Shown here in pieces: positions 26,676-35,056 of a stretch of 64,000 nt of DNA. The translations under genes and the position numbers were made by a program. This DNA comes from Martinezella lusitana (lineage in GTDB: Bacteria > Pseudomonadota > Alphaproteobacteria > Rhizobiales > Rhizobiaceae). The stretch spans positions 36,863 to 100,862 of the forward strand of contig NZ_FMAF01000022.1 in assembly GCF_900094565.1 (NCBI RefSeq), written 5' to 3'. Under the pieces are notes generated by a model that saw only the letters and a list, made by a program, of their open reading frames with translations, ran no database searches and had not been told where the DNA came from. The first letter of the stretch is position 1, and each line of letters starts with the position of its first letter.

Positions 26676-28319
26676 TTGGAATCTACCATTGTCATGATCA
26701 ATCTGTTCGGGGCCGTTGCTCTCCTGCTCTTCGGCCTTGCACAGGTGAAGGATGGCGTGTCGCGCGCCTTCGGAGCCAAGCTCAGAACAGGCCTTGCCAA
26801 GGGCACGCGCAGCGGCGGACGCTCATTCCTATCCGGCTTCCTGGCGACAATTGCTCTGCAGAGCTCCACAGCGACGGCGCTGATGATTGCCTCCTTCGTC
26901 GAGCGCGATCTCGTCCTGCCGAGCATGGCACAGATCGTCCTGCTTGGCGCCAATGTCGGCACGGCGGTCACGGCATGGATCGTCGCGACCGGCATCGAAT
27001 GGCTGTCCCCTCTTATCCTTCTCATAGGCATCGTACTCTATCGCCGCTCGTCGACCTCCAAGCAGGGCGCTGGAGCGGCGCTCATCGGTATCGGGCTGAT
27101 GTTGCTTTCGTTGCAATTGCTGAGCCTTGCTACCGCGCCGATGCGGCAATCGCCGGCGCTTGGTGCCTTCATCGGCCTGCTTGACGGCGCGCTGCCAGTG
27201 GCGCTCATCTTCTCGGCTGTCCTGGCCTTTGTGTCCTCGTCCAGCCTTGCCGTCGTCGTGCTGATCCTGTCGCTTGCGTCAGCAGGCATATTGTCCCCAG
27301 CATTGACGGTGGTGCTCGTGCTCGGTGCCAATCTCGGCGGCGCGATCCCGCCGGTCATGGCGACATTGTCAGGCCCGGCGACCGCGCGGCGCGTCACCCT
27401 CGGCAACCTGATCGTGCGCGCGATCGGCTGCCTCATCGCGCTGCCGCTCGCAGGCTATATCGGCGACTGGATGCAAAACCTCCATTTCTCGCCGGCCAAA
27501 CTGCCCGTGGATGTGCATCTGCTTTTCAATATCGCCCTTGCCGTCTGCGCCTGGCCCTTCTCGCGCCTGCTGTCAAAGGTGATGCTCCGGCTTGTGCCGG
27601 ATGATCCGCGGGCCGACGACGGGCCGAATTTTCTCGATCAGCAGGCCCTCACCACGCCTGTCGTCGCACTCGCAAGCGCCACGCGCGAGGTGCTCGGCGT
27701 CGGGGATCTCGTCGAACGCATGCTGATCCGCACGGAAAATGCCTTCAACGACAACGACCTGTCGCCGTTGAAGGAAGTCCCGATTCTGGAGAAGCGCGTC
27801 GATCGGATCCAGCAGGAGGTGAAGATCTACCTGTCGAAGCTCGGCCGCGACGGGCTGGATGCCGAGAACGGCAGGCGCTCCATCGTCATCATCGACTATG
27901 CCATCAATCTCGAGCATATAGGCGACATCATCGAGAAGGGCCTTGCCGAGCAGGTGGCGAAGAAGATCGGCAAGGGGCTGACCTTCTCGGAGGACGGGTA
28001 CCGCGAGCTGCGAAGCCTCTTCAGCCTGACAATCGACAACCTGCGCATCGCCCAGACCATCCTCGTGACCCGCGACTCCAATCTCGCCAGGCAACTGATG
28101 GAGGTGAAGGTCGACGTCCGCCGGCTGGAGAAACAGTCCTCCGAGCGCCACCTCGAAAGACTGCGCGACGGCCGCGTCGACAGCCTGCAGACCAGCTCGC
28201 TGCATCTCGACATGCTGCGCGATCTGAAGCGCATCAATGCTCACATCGTTTCGGTGGCACATCCGATCCTGGACGAGAGCGGGTTGCTGATCGAAAGCCG
28301 GTTGCGGAGTACACAATAA
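26676..28319 (+). CDS. Na/Pi cotransporter family protein with PhoU-like tail
   Basis: A 547-residue membrane protein. The N-terminal part has two inverted Na/Pi repeats: the first carries QSSTATAL (residues 62-69), the second FVSSSSLAVVVL. The C-terminal ~220 residues are soluble helices resembling PhoU. Family members move phosphate with sodium or regulate phosphate flux. TTG at 26676 is taken as the start (MESTIVMINLFGAVALLLFGL); ATG at 26694 is the alternative. No Pho box was seen upstream, so phosphate control is not shown. Confidence 0.88.
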   Translation: MESTIVMINLFGAVALLLFGLAQVKDGVSRAFGAKLRTGLAKGTRSGGRSFLSGFLATIALQSSTATALMIASFVERDLVLPSMAQIVLLGANVGTAVTAWIVATGIEWLSPLILLIGIVLYRRSSTSKQGAGAALIGIGLMLLSLQLLSLATAPMRQSPALGAFIGLLDGALPVALIFSAVLAFVSSSSLAVVVLILSLASAGILSPALTVVLVLGANLGGAIPPVMATLSGPATARRVTLGNLIVRAIGCLIALPLAGYIGDWMQNLHFSPAKLPVDVHLLFNIALAVCAWPFSRLLSKVMLRLVPDDPRADDGPNFLDQQALTTPVVALASATREVLGVGDLVERMLIRTENAFNDNDLSPLKEVPILEKRVDRIQQEVKIYLSKLGRDGLDAENGRRSIVIIDYAINLEHIGDIIEKGLAEQVAKKIGKGLTFSEDGYRELRSLFSLTIDNLRIAQTILVTRDSNLARQLMEVKVDVRRLEKQSSERHLERLRDGRVDSLQTSSLHLDMLRDLKRINAHIVSVAHPILDESGLLIESRLRSTQ

Positions 28320-28368
28320 GACCGCGCAGGCTCATTGCCTGCCATCGCAAGCCGCAATTTCGTCCGAC

Positions 28369-28626
28369 TCAATCCGCCGACGGCAAACGCCGCATGGTGA
28401 ATTCGATGCGGTCGCCCTCGATTTGACGCCAGCTTTCAACTTCGGTCCAATAGGCGGCTTTGGGGAATTCATCGAACCATTCGCGCGCCTTGGCGCGTGC
28501 GTCAGGGCGACTGAGACAAAAGGTCTCGCGAACGAAATCGCTCTTTCTGCCGGTTGGATGCTCCTGCCGGTGGCGGAATATTCGGTTTCTCAGCCCATCA
28601 AGGGGCGGCGGTCCGGGTATCTTCAT
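28369..28626 (-). CDS. Small conserved-looking protein of unknown function
   Basis: An 85-residue soluble protein starting MKIPGPPPLDGLRNRIFRHR. The ATG at 28626 follows GCGAGG at 8 bases; an ATG at 28665 lacks one. Composition is basic and Trp/Phe/Tyr-containing (SWRQIEGDRIEFTMRRLPS near the end), with codon use like that of its neighbours. It runs divergently from hemF and convergently with the Na/Pi gene. No domain recognised. Confidence 0.6.
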   Translation of the reverse strand: MKIPGPPPLDGLRNRIFRHRQEHPTGRKSDFVRETFCLSRPDARAKAREWFDEFPKAAYWTEVESWRQIEGDRIEFTMRRLPSAD

Positions 28627-28798
28627 GATAAAACCTCGCCAATGGGAGGGAACATAGTACCGCATCGGGAAATTTGCGAGTCGATTTTCCTGCGACGCTG
28701 CTGCACTGGCTGCGCCGCAGTGTTGCTGTTATTCAAAATCACGATACATACGGTGCGAATCGCGGGCCGCCAGCTGCCTGCGCCGTCGGAGAGCATGC

Positions 28799-29710
28799 AT
28801 GGAACGACCCAATCTTCCCAAAGGACTACCCGAAGATATTGAAGCAAAGAAAGAGGCGGCGCGAACCTGGTTCGAGAGCCTGCGCGACGCGATCTGCGCC
28901 GAGTTCGAGCAGTTGGAGAACGAGCTTGCCGGCCCCCTTTCCGACCAGGAGCCGGGACGCTTCGTCGCCAAGGACTGGCAGCGGGAAAAGGGCCAGGGCG
29001 GTGGCGGCCGCATGTCGATGATGGAAGGCCGCGTCTTCGAAAAGGTCGGCGTCCACACCTCGACCGTCCATGGCGAATTTTCTCCCGATTTCCGCAGCCA
29101 GATACCGGGCGCCGAGGAAGACCCGCGCTTCTGGGCGTCTGGCCTGTCGCTGATCGCCCACCCGGTCAATCCGAACGTGCCGGCCGTGCATATGAATACC
29201 CGTATGGTGGTCACGACCAGTCACTGGTTCGGCGGCGGCGCCGATCTGACGCCGGTGCTCGACCGTCGTCGCACGCAGGAAGACCCCGACAGCGTCCTCT
29301 TTCATCGCGCCATGCAGATCGTCTGCGACCGGCATGCCATCGCTGACTATCAGCGTTACAAGAGCTGGTGCGACGAATATTTCTTCCTGAAACACCGCAA
29401 CGAGGCACGCGGAATCGGCGGCATCTTCTTCGACTGGCTGCATTCCGAGGAAGAAGCGGGCGGCTGGAATGCCGATTTCGCCTTTACCCGCGACGTCGGA
29501 CGGGCCTTCTCCATGGTCTACCCGCGGATCGTCCGCTCGAATTTCAACGAGACATGGTCCGAGGAGGATCGCGACGAGCAATTAATTCGTCGCGGACGCT
29601 ATGTGGAGTTCAATTTGCTGTACGATCGGGGTACAATATTCGGGCTGAAAACAGGCGGCAACGTCGAGTCGATTTTATCATCTCTGCCGCCGGTGGTGCG
29701 TTGGCCTTAG
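28799..29710 (+). CDS. hemF: Oxygen-dependent coproporphyrinogen III oxidase
   Basis: Converts coproporphyrinogen III to protoporphyrinogen IX with O2 in haem synthesis. The 303-residue length fits the family. Conserved segments are RMSMMEGRVFEKVGVHTS, NPNVPAVHMNTR, WFGGGADLTP, EARGIGGIFFDW, and near the C-terminus GRYVEFNLLYDRGT and FGLKTGGNVESILSSLPP. GGAGA precedes the ATG. It is a single gene; no Fnr or Irr site was recognised in the 170 bp upstream. Confidence 0.97.
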   Translation: MERPNLPKGLPEDIEAKKEAARTWFESLRDAICAEFEQLENELAGPLSDQEPGRFVAKDWQREKGQGGGGRMSMMEGRVFEKVGVHTSTVHGEFSPDFRSQIPGAEEDPRFWASGLSLIAHPVNPNVPAVHMNTRMVVTTSHWFGGGADLTPVLDRRRTQEDPDSVLFHRAMQIVCDRHAIADYQRYKSWCDEYFFLKHRNEARGIGGIFFDWLHSEEEAGGWNADFAFTRDVGRAFSMVYPRIVRSNFNETWSEEDRDEQLIRRGRYVEFNLLYDRGTIFGLKTGGNVESILSSLPPVVRWP

Positions 29711-29803
29711 GGCGTTCAACACAAAATGATCAGACAGAACCCTGAAATTGCCCGAGGGAGTGCCTAGGTGACGTAATGCTCGTTTCAATCGGAGGAGGTT
29801 GTA

Positions 29804-30082
29804 ATGGCAGTACTGAATCAAGTCACGGAAGTTTCAAAAGAACAGAAGCTTTCGCGCGCGGTCGATAGTCCGGAATTCGTCATCCGGCTGGCTGAGGATA
29901 TGCGGATCCGCAGCGGATCCGATTTGCCGCTGTCCTGCTTCATCGAGCAGGTGAGGATGCAGCTCGCACGCAAGTCGCCGAGCGAAATCGCTCGCATGAC
30001 CGCCGATCGTTCGACCAGACAAGCGCCCATACCGAAATATCAGTCTTCGGACTGCTTCAGATCCTGGGCGATGCCGGATTGA
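29804..30082 (+). CDS. Small protein of unknown function
   Basis: A 92-residue protein preceded by a strong GGAGGAGG ribosome-binding site and followed by a long perfect hairpin. It contains FVIRLAEDMRIRSGSDLPLSCFIEQVR (about residues 26-52) and a basic C-terminal half. It has no signal or membrane segment. The ribosome-binding site, terminator and codon usage support a real gene; the function is unknown. Confidence 0.6.
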   Translation: MAVLNQVTEVSKEQKLSRAVDSPEFVIRLAEDMRIRSGSDLPLSCFIEQVRMQLARKSPSEIARMTADRSTRQAPIPKYQSSDCFRSWAMPD

Positions 30083-30094
30083 AGTCCACAAGCA

Positions 30095-30128
30095 CGCGTC
30101 CGGCAAGCAAAGAGCCTTGCCGGACGCG
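30095..30128 (+). terminator. Long hairpin terminator after the 92-residue gene
   Basis: CGCGTCCGGCAAG (30095-30107) pairs perfectly with CTTGCCGGACGCG (30116-30128), 13 bp with an 8-base loop. A weak T-run (CCTTTTCC) follows a few bases later. Confidence 0.65.
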
Positions 30129-30215
30129 AGAAACCTTTTCCAGCCCGTTGCGTTTTAACCCTAATGCCCTTCGGCATTGAGGAATGTCCAAGCGTTGAAA
30201 TATGAGGAGGAAGAT

Positions 30216-30401
30216 ATGCGCCTGTTCGAATGTGGTACGCTGGTGCCCGGCTGCACCTGGCACACTCGCGCCAAGGACGATGCCGAGGTGGTTCGCCGCG
30301 CCGTCGAGCACATGCGTGACGCGCATGGCGAAACAATCGTCCGGGAAAACATGGTCGATAACATCAAGGCACGCATTCGCGACGAGGCGAACGCGGCCTG
30401 A
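30216..30401 (+). CDS. DUF1059 family small protein
   Basis: A 61-residue protein. The start MRLFECGTLVPGCTWHTRAK with its two Cys residues, and the later VRRAVEHMRDAHGE and VDNIKARIRDE, fit the DUF1059 pattern. The ATG at 30216 follows GAGGAGGAA. DUF1059 proteins are short and of unknown role; a metal- or redox-related use of the Cys and His residues is only a guess. Convergent with the CCA-transferase gene 17 bp away. Confidence 0.78.
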   Translation: MRLFECGTLVPGCTWHTRAKDDAEVVRRAVEHMRDAHGETIVRENMVDNIKARIRDEANAA

Positions 30402-30418
30402 TCCGCCGGCTTGGGCTG

Positions 30419-31675
30419 TCAGGCGCTCGCCAAATCCTTGAGCCGGGCGAGAAGTTTGGCCCGGCTCATCGCGAAGTTCCCATCGAGCCATTCCTGCTCG
30501 AGCTTGCCGAGAACCTCCCCGACCCGGGGGCCGGCGGCAATGCCTGCGGCAAGCGCATCCGCGCCGCCGAGCGGGAAAGCCGGCCGCTTCCATTTCGTCG
30601 TTCGCTCCAGCAATTTGCTAAGCCGCGCAGCGCGCGCCATCTCCTCGAAATCGCCCTCCGCCTTGCCCCGCGCGATAGCAAGCGCAAGCTTCAGTCGCGC
30701 GACAACGCCCGATGCATCATGGCGATAGAGCAAGCGATCGAAGGCCGCTTCCGACATGTCGTCCTTGATCGCGGGCATGTTTGCCCAGGCCTGCAGACAG
30801 GCCGCCTCGGCCTTAGACATGCGCAGCCGCTCGGCGAGCTTGGCAAGTCTCGCCGCATCCGGCGGCACGATGGCGGCAAGCCGCAACAAGGGATCGGACG
30901 GCCAGCGGAGCGCCTGTTCGGTGGTTACGAGCGCCGGAATGGCATCGATCCCCCATTTCTCCGTTTCCGGCAGAACCTCGGTCAATATCCCCACCTGGCG
31001 CATCCAGAGCAGCGCCCGGCCCGGATCCTTGGCTGCGAGCAGCTTCTTCATCTCCGACCAGACACGCTCGGCCGACAGCGCGGCGATCTTGGACCGGGCC
31101 GCCGCGCAGGCGCGCAGTCCGTCCGCATCCGGCCGGCCGCTGCCGTAGTGCGCGAAGAAACGGAAGAAGCGCAATATGCGCAGATGATCTTCGGCAATCC
31201 GCGCCGCGGCATCGCCGATGAAGCGGATATTGCGACGCTCGAGATCGGCAAGCCCGCCCACCAGATCGAGCACCTCGCCATCGACCGAGGCATAGAGAGC
31301 GTTGATCGTCAGGTCCCGCCGCTCGGCATCGGCCTGCCAGTCCTCGCTGAAGGCGACGCGGGCGCGGCGTCCATCCGTCTCAACATCTCGCCGCAAGGTC
31401 GTGATCTCAAACGGTTTTCCGTCGATGACCAGGGTGACCGTGCCATGAGCGATGCCGGTTGGCACCGCCTTGATGCCCGCCGCAGCCGCTCTTTCGACAA
31501 CGGCCTCCGGCAGCAATGTCGTGGCGATATCGATATCGGCGACCGGAAGCCCCATGAGGCTGTTGCGCACGGCGCCGCCGACGACGCGGCCCTCGCCGCC
31601 ATCGGCATTCAGCAGCGATAGCGCCCGCTGCAGCGCCTCATCCCGGAACCAGGCTTCACCGGCAACGGACGTCAT
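30419..31675 (-). CDS. CCA tRNA nucleotidyltransferase / poly(A) polymerase family
   Basis: A 418-residue class II nucleotidyltransferase. The head domain shows VVGGAVRNSLMG and DIDIATT (the metal Asp pair) at about residues 30-52, then RRDLTINALY (motif C) and the EDHLRILRFFRFFA helix. The remainder is the helical neck-body-tail region. It most likely adds or repairs the CCA end of tRNAs. Its ATG overlaps the stop of the upstream NUDIX gene (ATGA), so the three genes DUF1285, NUDIX and CCA form one tight operon. Confidence 0.92.
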   Translation of the reverse strand: MTSVAGEAWFRDEALQRALSLLNADGGEGRVVGGAVRNSLMGLPVADIDIATTLLPEAVVERAAAAGIKAVPTGIAHGTVTLVIDGKPFEITTLRRDVETDGRRARVAFSEDWQADAERRDLTINALYASVDGEVLDLVGGLADLERRNIRFIGDAAARIAEDHLRILRFFRFFAHYGSGRPDADGLRACAAARSKIAALSAERVWSEMKKLLAAKDPGRALLWMRQVGILTEVLPETEKWGIDAIPALVTTEQALRWPSDPLLRLAAIVPPDAARLAKLAERLRMSKAEAACLQAWANMPAIKDDMSEAAFDRLLYRHDASGVVARLKLALAIARGKAEGDFEEMARAARLSKLLERTTKWKRPAFPLGGADALAAGIAAGPRVGEVLGKLEQEWLDGNFAMSRAKLLARLKDLASA

Positions 31676-32307
31676 GAATAGAGCCTTTCGTAAAGCGTGC
31701 GGACGATGCCCGCGGTAATGCCCCAGATCATGCGCTGCCCATAGGGCATGCGATAGAAATGACGCTCGATCCCCTGCCACAGCATGGTATCCGTCGCGTG
31801 GTGGCTGGGATCCATCAGGAAAGACAGCGGCACCTCGAAGGCATCCTCGACCTCGGTCGGATTGAGAGCCAGATCGAAGCCGGGCTTCACTACGGCAAGG
31901 ATAGGCGTGATGCGGAAGCCGGTCGCTGCAAGATAATGCGGAAGCCGCGCGACGGGCTCTATGAAGATATCGGCAAGCCCGATCTCCTCTCCCGCCTCGC
32001 GCACGGCGGCCATTTCCGGTGAAGCGTCTTCGGGATCGACCGCACCGCCCGGAAAGGCGATCTGGCCGGAATGCTTGCGCAAGGTCGACGTCCGCAGCGT
32101 GAAGATCACCTTGGCGTCGTCGCCGGTGTCGACAACAGGCACGAGCACCGCCGCATCCCGCAGCTTCAGGCCCTCGACCTGCAATATCGTTTCGGGATTG
32201 AGGAGATGATCGCCGTGATCGCGCCAGGCAAGCTCAATGGGGCCACCGCTCTGATTGAGGGCACGCCGCCGAAATTCATCCGCGGAATAAAGGGGGAATT
32301 CGCTCAT
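31672..32307 (-). CDS. NUDIX hydrolase, CoA pyrophosphatase type
   Basis: A 211-residue NUDIX protein. The segment LRTSTLRKHSGQIAFPGG matches the motif specific to coenzyme A pyrophosphatases (R-x3-L-R-x-H-x-G-x3-F-P-G-G) and is followed by a NUDIX box ending AAVREAGEEIGL. It probably hydrolyses CoA or related nucleoside diphosphate compounds. It overlaps the genes on both sides by four bases (DUF1285 upstream, CCA transferase downstream), a typical tightly coupled operon. Confidence 0.92.
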   Translation of the reverse strand: MSEFPLYSADEFRRRALNQSGGPIELAWRDHGDHLLNPETILQVEGLKLRDAAVLVPVVDTGDDAKVIFTLRTSTLRKHSGQIAFPGGAVDPEDASPEMAAVREAGEEIGLADIFIEPVARLPHYLAATGFRITPILAVVKPGFDLALNPTEVEDAFEVPLSFLMDPSHHATDTMLWQGIERHFYRMPYGQRMIWGITAGIVRTLYERLYS

Positions 32308-32927
32308 CGCGTCAGCGCATCCAATTCGGCAACCGGCATCACGGGAAAGATAGAGCTGCCGGAGCGCACGCAGAAGATCTCCCGGCCGGCGATTTCGACG
32401 GGCTCGCCGAGTTCCACGAGATCATACATGACCGCGCGCGTCACCAGGGCTTCCAACCGACCGCGAACATGCAAATAGGGTTTCAGTTCGTCGTTCTCGC
32501 CGCGGATGACGAAACGGATCGGATGCTCCCTGCCCGCCTCGACGACATCACCGACATTGGTGCGGAAAGTCAGCACGCGTCTGCCATCGCGCTCGTTCAC
32601 GCTCATCTCGACGGCGACGAACGGCGCGTCGACGACGCGGATCCCGACCTTTTCCACAGGCGTGACGAGGTAGGTCTTCTCGTCCTCGTCCTTGCGCAGC
32701 ACTGTGGAAAACAGGCGCACCAACGGCGCGCGGCCGATGGGCGTGCCCAGATAATACCAGGTGCCGTCGGCCCTGATTTCCATGTCGATATCGCCGCAAA
32801 ACGGCGGATCCCAGCGATCGACGGGCGGTAGGCCCTTCTTGCGGCCGCCGCTGTCGCCGGCGGCGCGCGAAATCAGCGCCGCGAGACTCGCCGCATCACC
32901 GGTCGCCTTGATTTCCTCGGTTGCCAT
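32304..32927 (-). CDS. DUF1285 family protein
   Basis: A 207-residue soluble protein. PPVDRWDPPFCGDIDMEIRA followed by DGTWYYLGTPIGR and LVRLFSTVLRKDEDEKTYLVTPVEK is the recognisable DUF1285 core (about residues 34-95). The role is unknown. First gene of the DUF1285-NUDIX-CCA operon, and divergent from the moxR operon with a 168-bp shared promoter region. The divergent arrangement suggests a functional or regulatory link, which is inference. Confidence 0.88.
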   Translation of the reverse strand: MATEEIKATGDAASLAALISRAAGDSGGRKKGLPPVDRWDPPFCGDIDMEIRADGTWYYLGTPIGRAPLVRLFSTVLRKDEDEKTYLVTPVEKVGIRVVDAPFVAVEMSVNERDGRRVLTFRTNVGDVVEAGREHPIRFVIRGENDELKPYLHVRGRLEALVTRAVMYDLVELGEPVEIAGREIFCVRSGSSIFPVMPVAELDALTR

Positions 32928-33095
32928 TCTTCCGTCCCGGTTCGCCGTTAGTCACGAATACGACAGTTTCTCACGAGATAGTCATTCGAAACGTGCTTGT
33001 CAGCCGTCTTCGTGGCGATAAGTTGTATTGGTTATGAAGCAAATGTGTAAGGTCTGCGAATCGCGCGCGCCGTTTTTCTGCCATTGGAGATGCAA

Positions 33096-34109
<1,014 letters not shown>

Positions 34110-34135
34110 GCTGGGTGTCGAGGAGAGTATAGCGC

Positions 34136-35056
34136 GTGGCATCCATCGGACAGATCGTCAGACCGACTTCAGGCAACGATGCCCTCTCCCGTGCCCGCAG
34201 TCGCGCCGCCCTCGTGCCGGATTGCCTCGTCGAAGCCAAGCGCATCGCCAACACGGTCATTGCCGGATGGCACGGCCGTCGCAAGCGCGGCATCGGCGAG
34301 AATTTCTGGCAGTTCCGCCCCTATAGTGAAGGCGAAAGCCTTTCGCGCATCGACTGGCGCCGCTCGGCGCGCGACGATCACACCTATATACGCGATCACG
34401 AATGGGAAGCCGCGCATACGATCTGGCTCTGGGCCGATCTGTCGCCTTCGATGATGTACAAATCGACCTATGGCCATGCTTCCAAGGAAAGCCGCGCGTT
34501 GGTGCTGATGCTGGCGCTCGCCGAAATCCTCTCCCGTTCCGGTGAACGCATCGGCTGCCCCGGCATCATGGAACCGGTCTCGACCCGCAATGCCGCCGAG
34601 CGGCTGGCAGCGGCCCTGATGCACACGCCGCTCGAAGGCGGCCTGCCGCAGACGGCGATGATCCGTGGCTGGAGTGATATCGTATTGATCGGCGATTTCC
34701 TGGATGATGCCGATAGTGTCATGAGCCGGATCGGGCCTCTGGCGCGCCGGGGGTTGCGTGGTCATGTCGTCGAAGTCGCGGATCCCGCCGAGGAAATCTT
34801 CCCCTATAGCGGCCGCACCGAATTCAGCGACCCCGAAACGGGCTCGAAGCTGATCGCCGGGCGCGCGGAAAACCTGCGTGACGATTATCAGCGCGCCTAC
34901 CTCGCGCGCCGCGAAAGTCTCGGCCAGTCGCTGCGCCATCTCGGCTGGACCTTCCTGAGCCATCGCACCGACCGGTTGGCATCGGAAGCGCTTGTCGCCG
35001 TGCATATGTATCTTTCCGGCATGCCGGCCAAGGTGGCGTCGGGAGGGCAGCCATGA
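34136..35056 (+). CDS. DUF58 domain protein
   Basis: A 306-residue protein. The DUF58 core is visible as RRKRGIGENFWQFRPYSEGESLSRIDWRRSARDD (starting about residue 48, where the family has R-x-Y-x2-G-D/E-x5-D-W), followed by a VWA-like strand IWLWADLSPSMMYKS. The start is GTG at 34136, with GAGGAGAG upstream. DUF58 proteins are the standard partners of MoxR. The stop overlaps the start of the next gene by four bases. Confidence 0.9.
   Translation: MASIGQIVRPTSGNDALSRARSRAALVPDCLVEAKRIANTVIAGWHGRRKRGIGENFWQFRPYSEGESLSRIDWRRSARDDHTYIRDHEWEAAHTIWLWADLSPSMMYKSTYGHASKESRALVLMLALAEILSRSGERIGCPGIMEPVSTRNAAERLAAALMHTPLEGGLPQTAMIRGWSDIVLIGDFLDDADSVMSRIGPLARRGLRGHVVEVADPAEEIFPYSGRTEFSDPETGSKLIAGRAENLRDDYQRAYLARRESLGQSLRHLGWTFLSHRTDRLASEALVAVHMYLSGMPAKVASGGQP

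Noticed and set aside
30116..30201. Shared regulatory repeat between hairpins in several intergenic regions
   Set aside because: The hairpins at 13.3, 30.1, 50.6 and 60.3 kb have unrelated sequences and are best explained as individual terminators.
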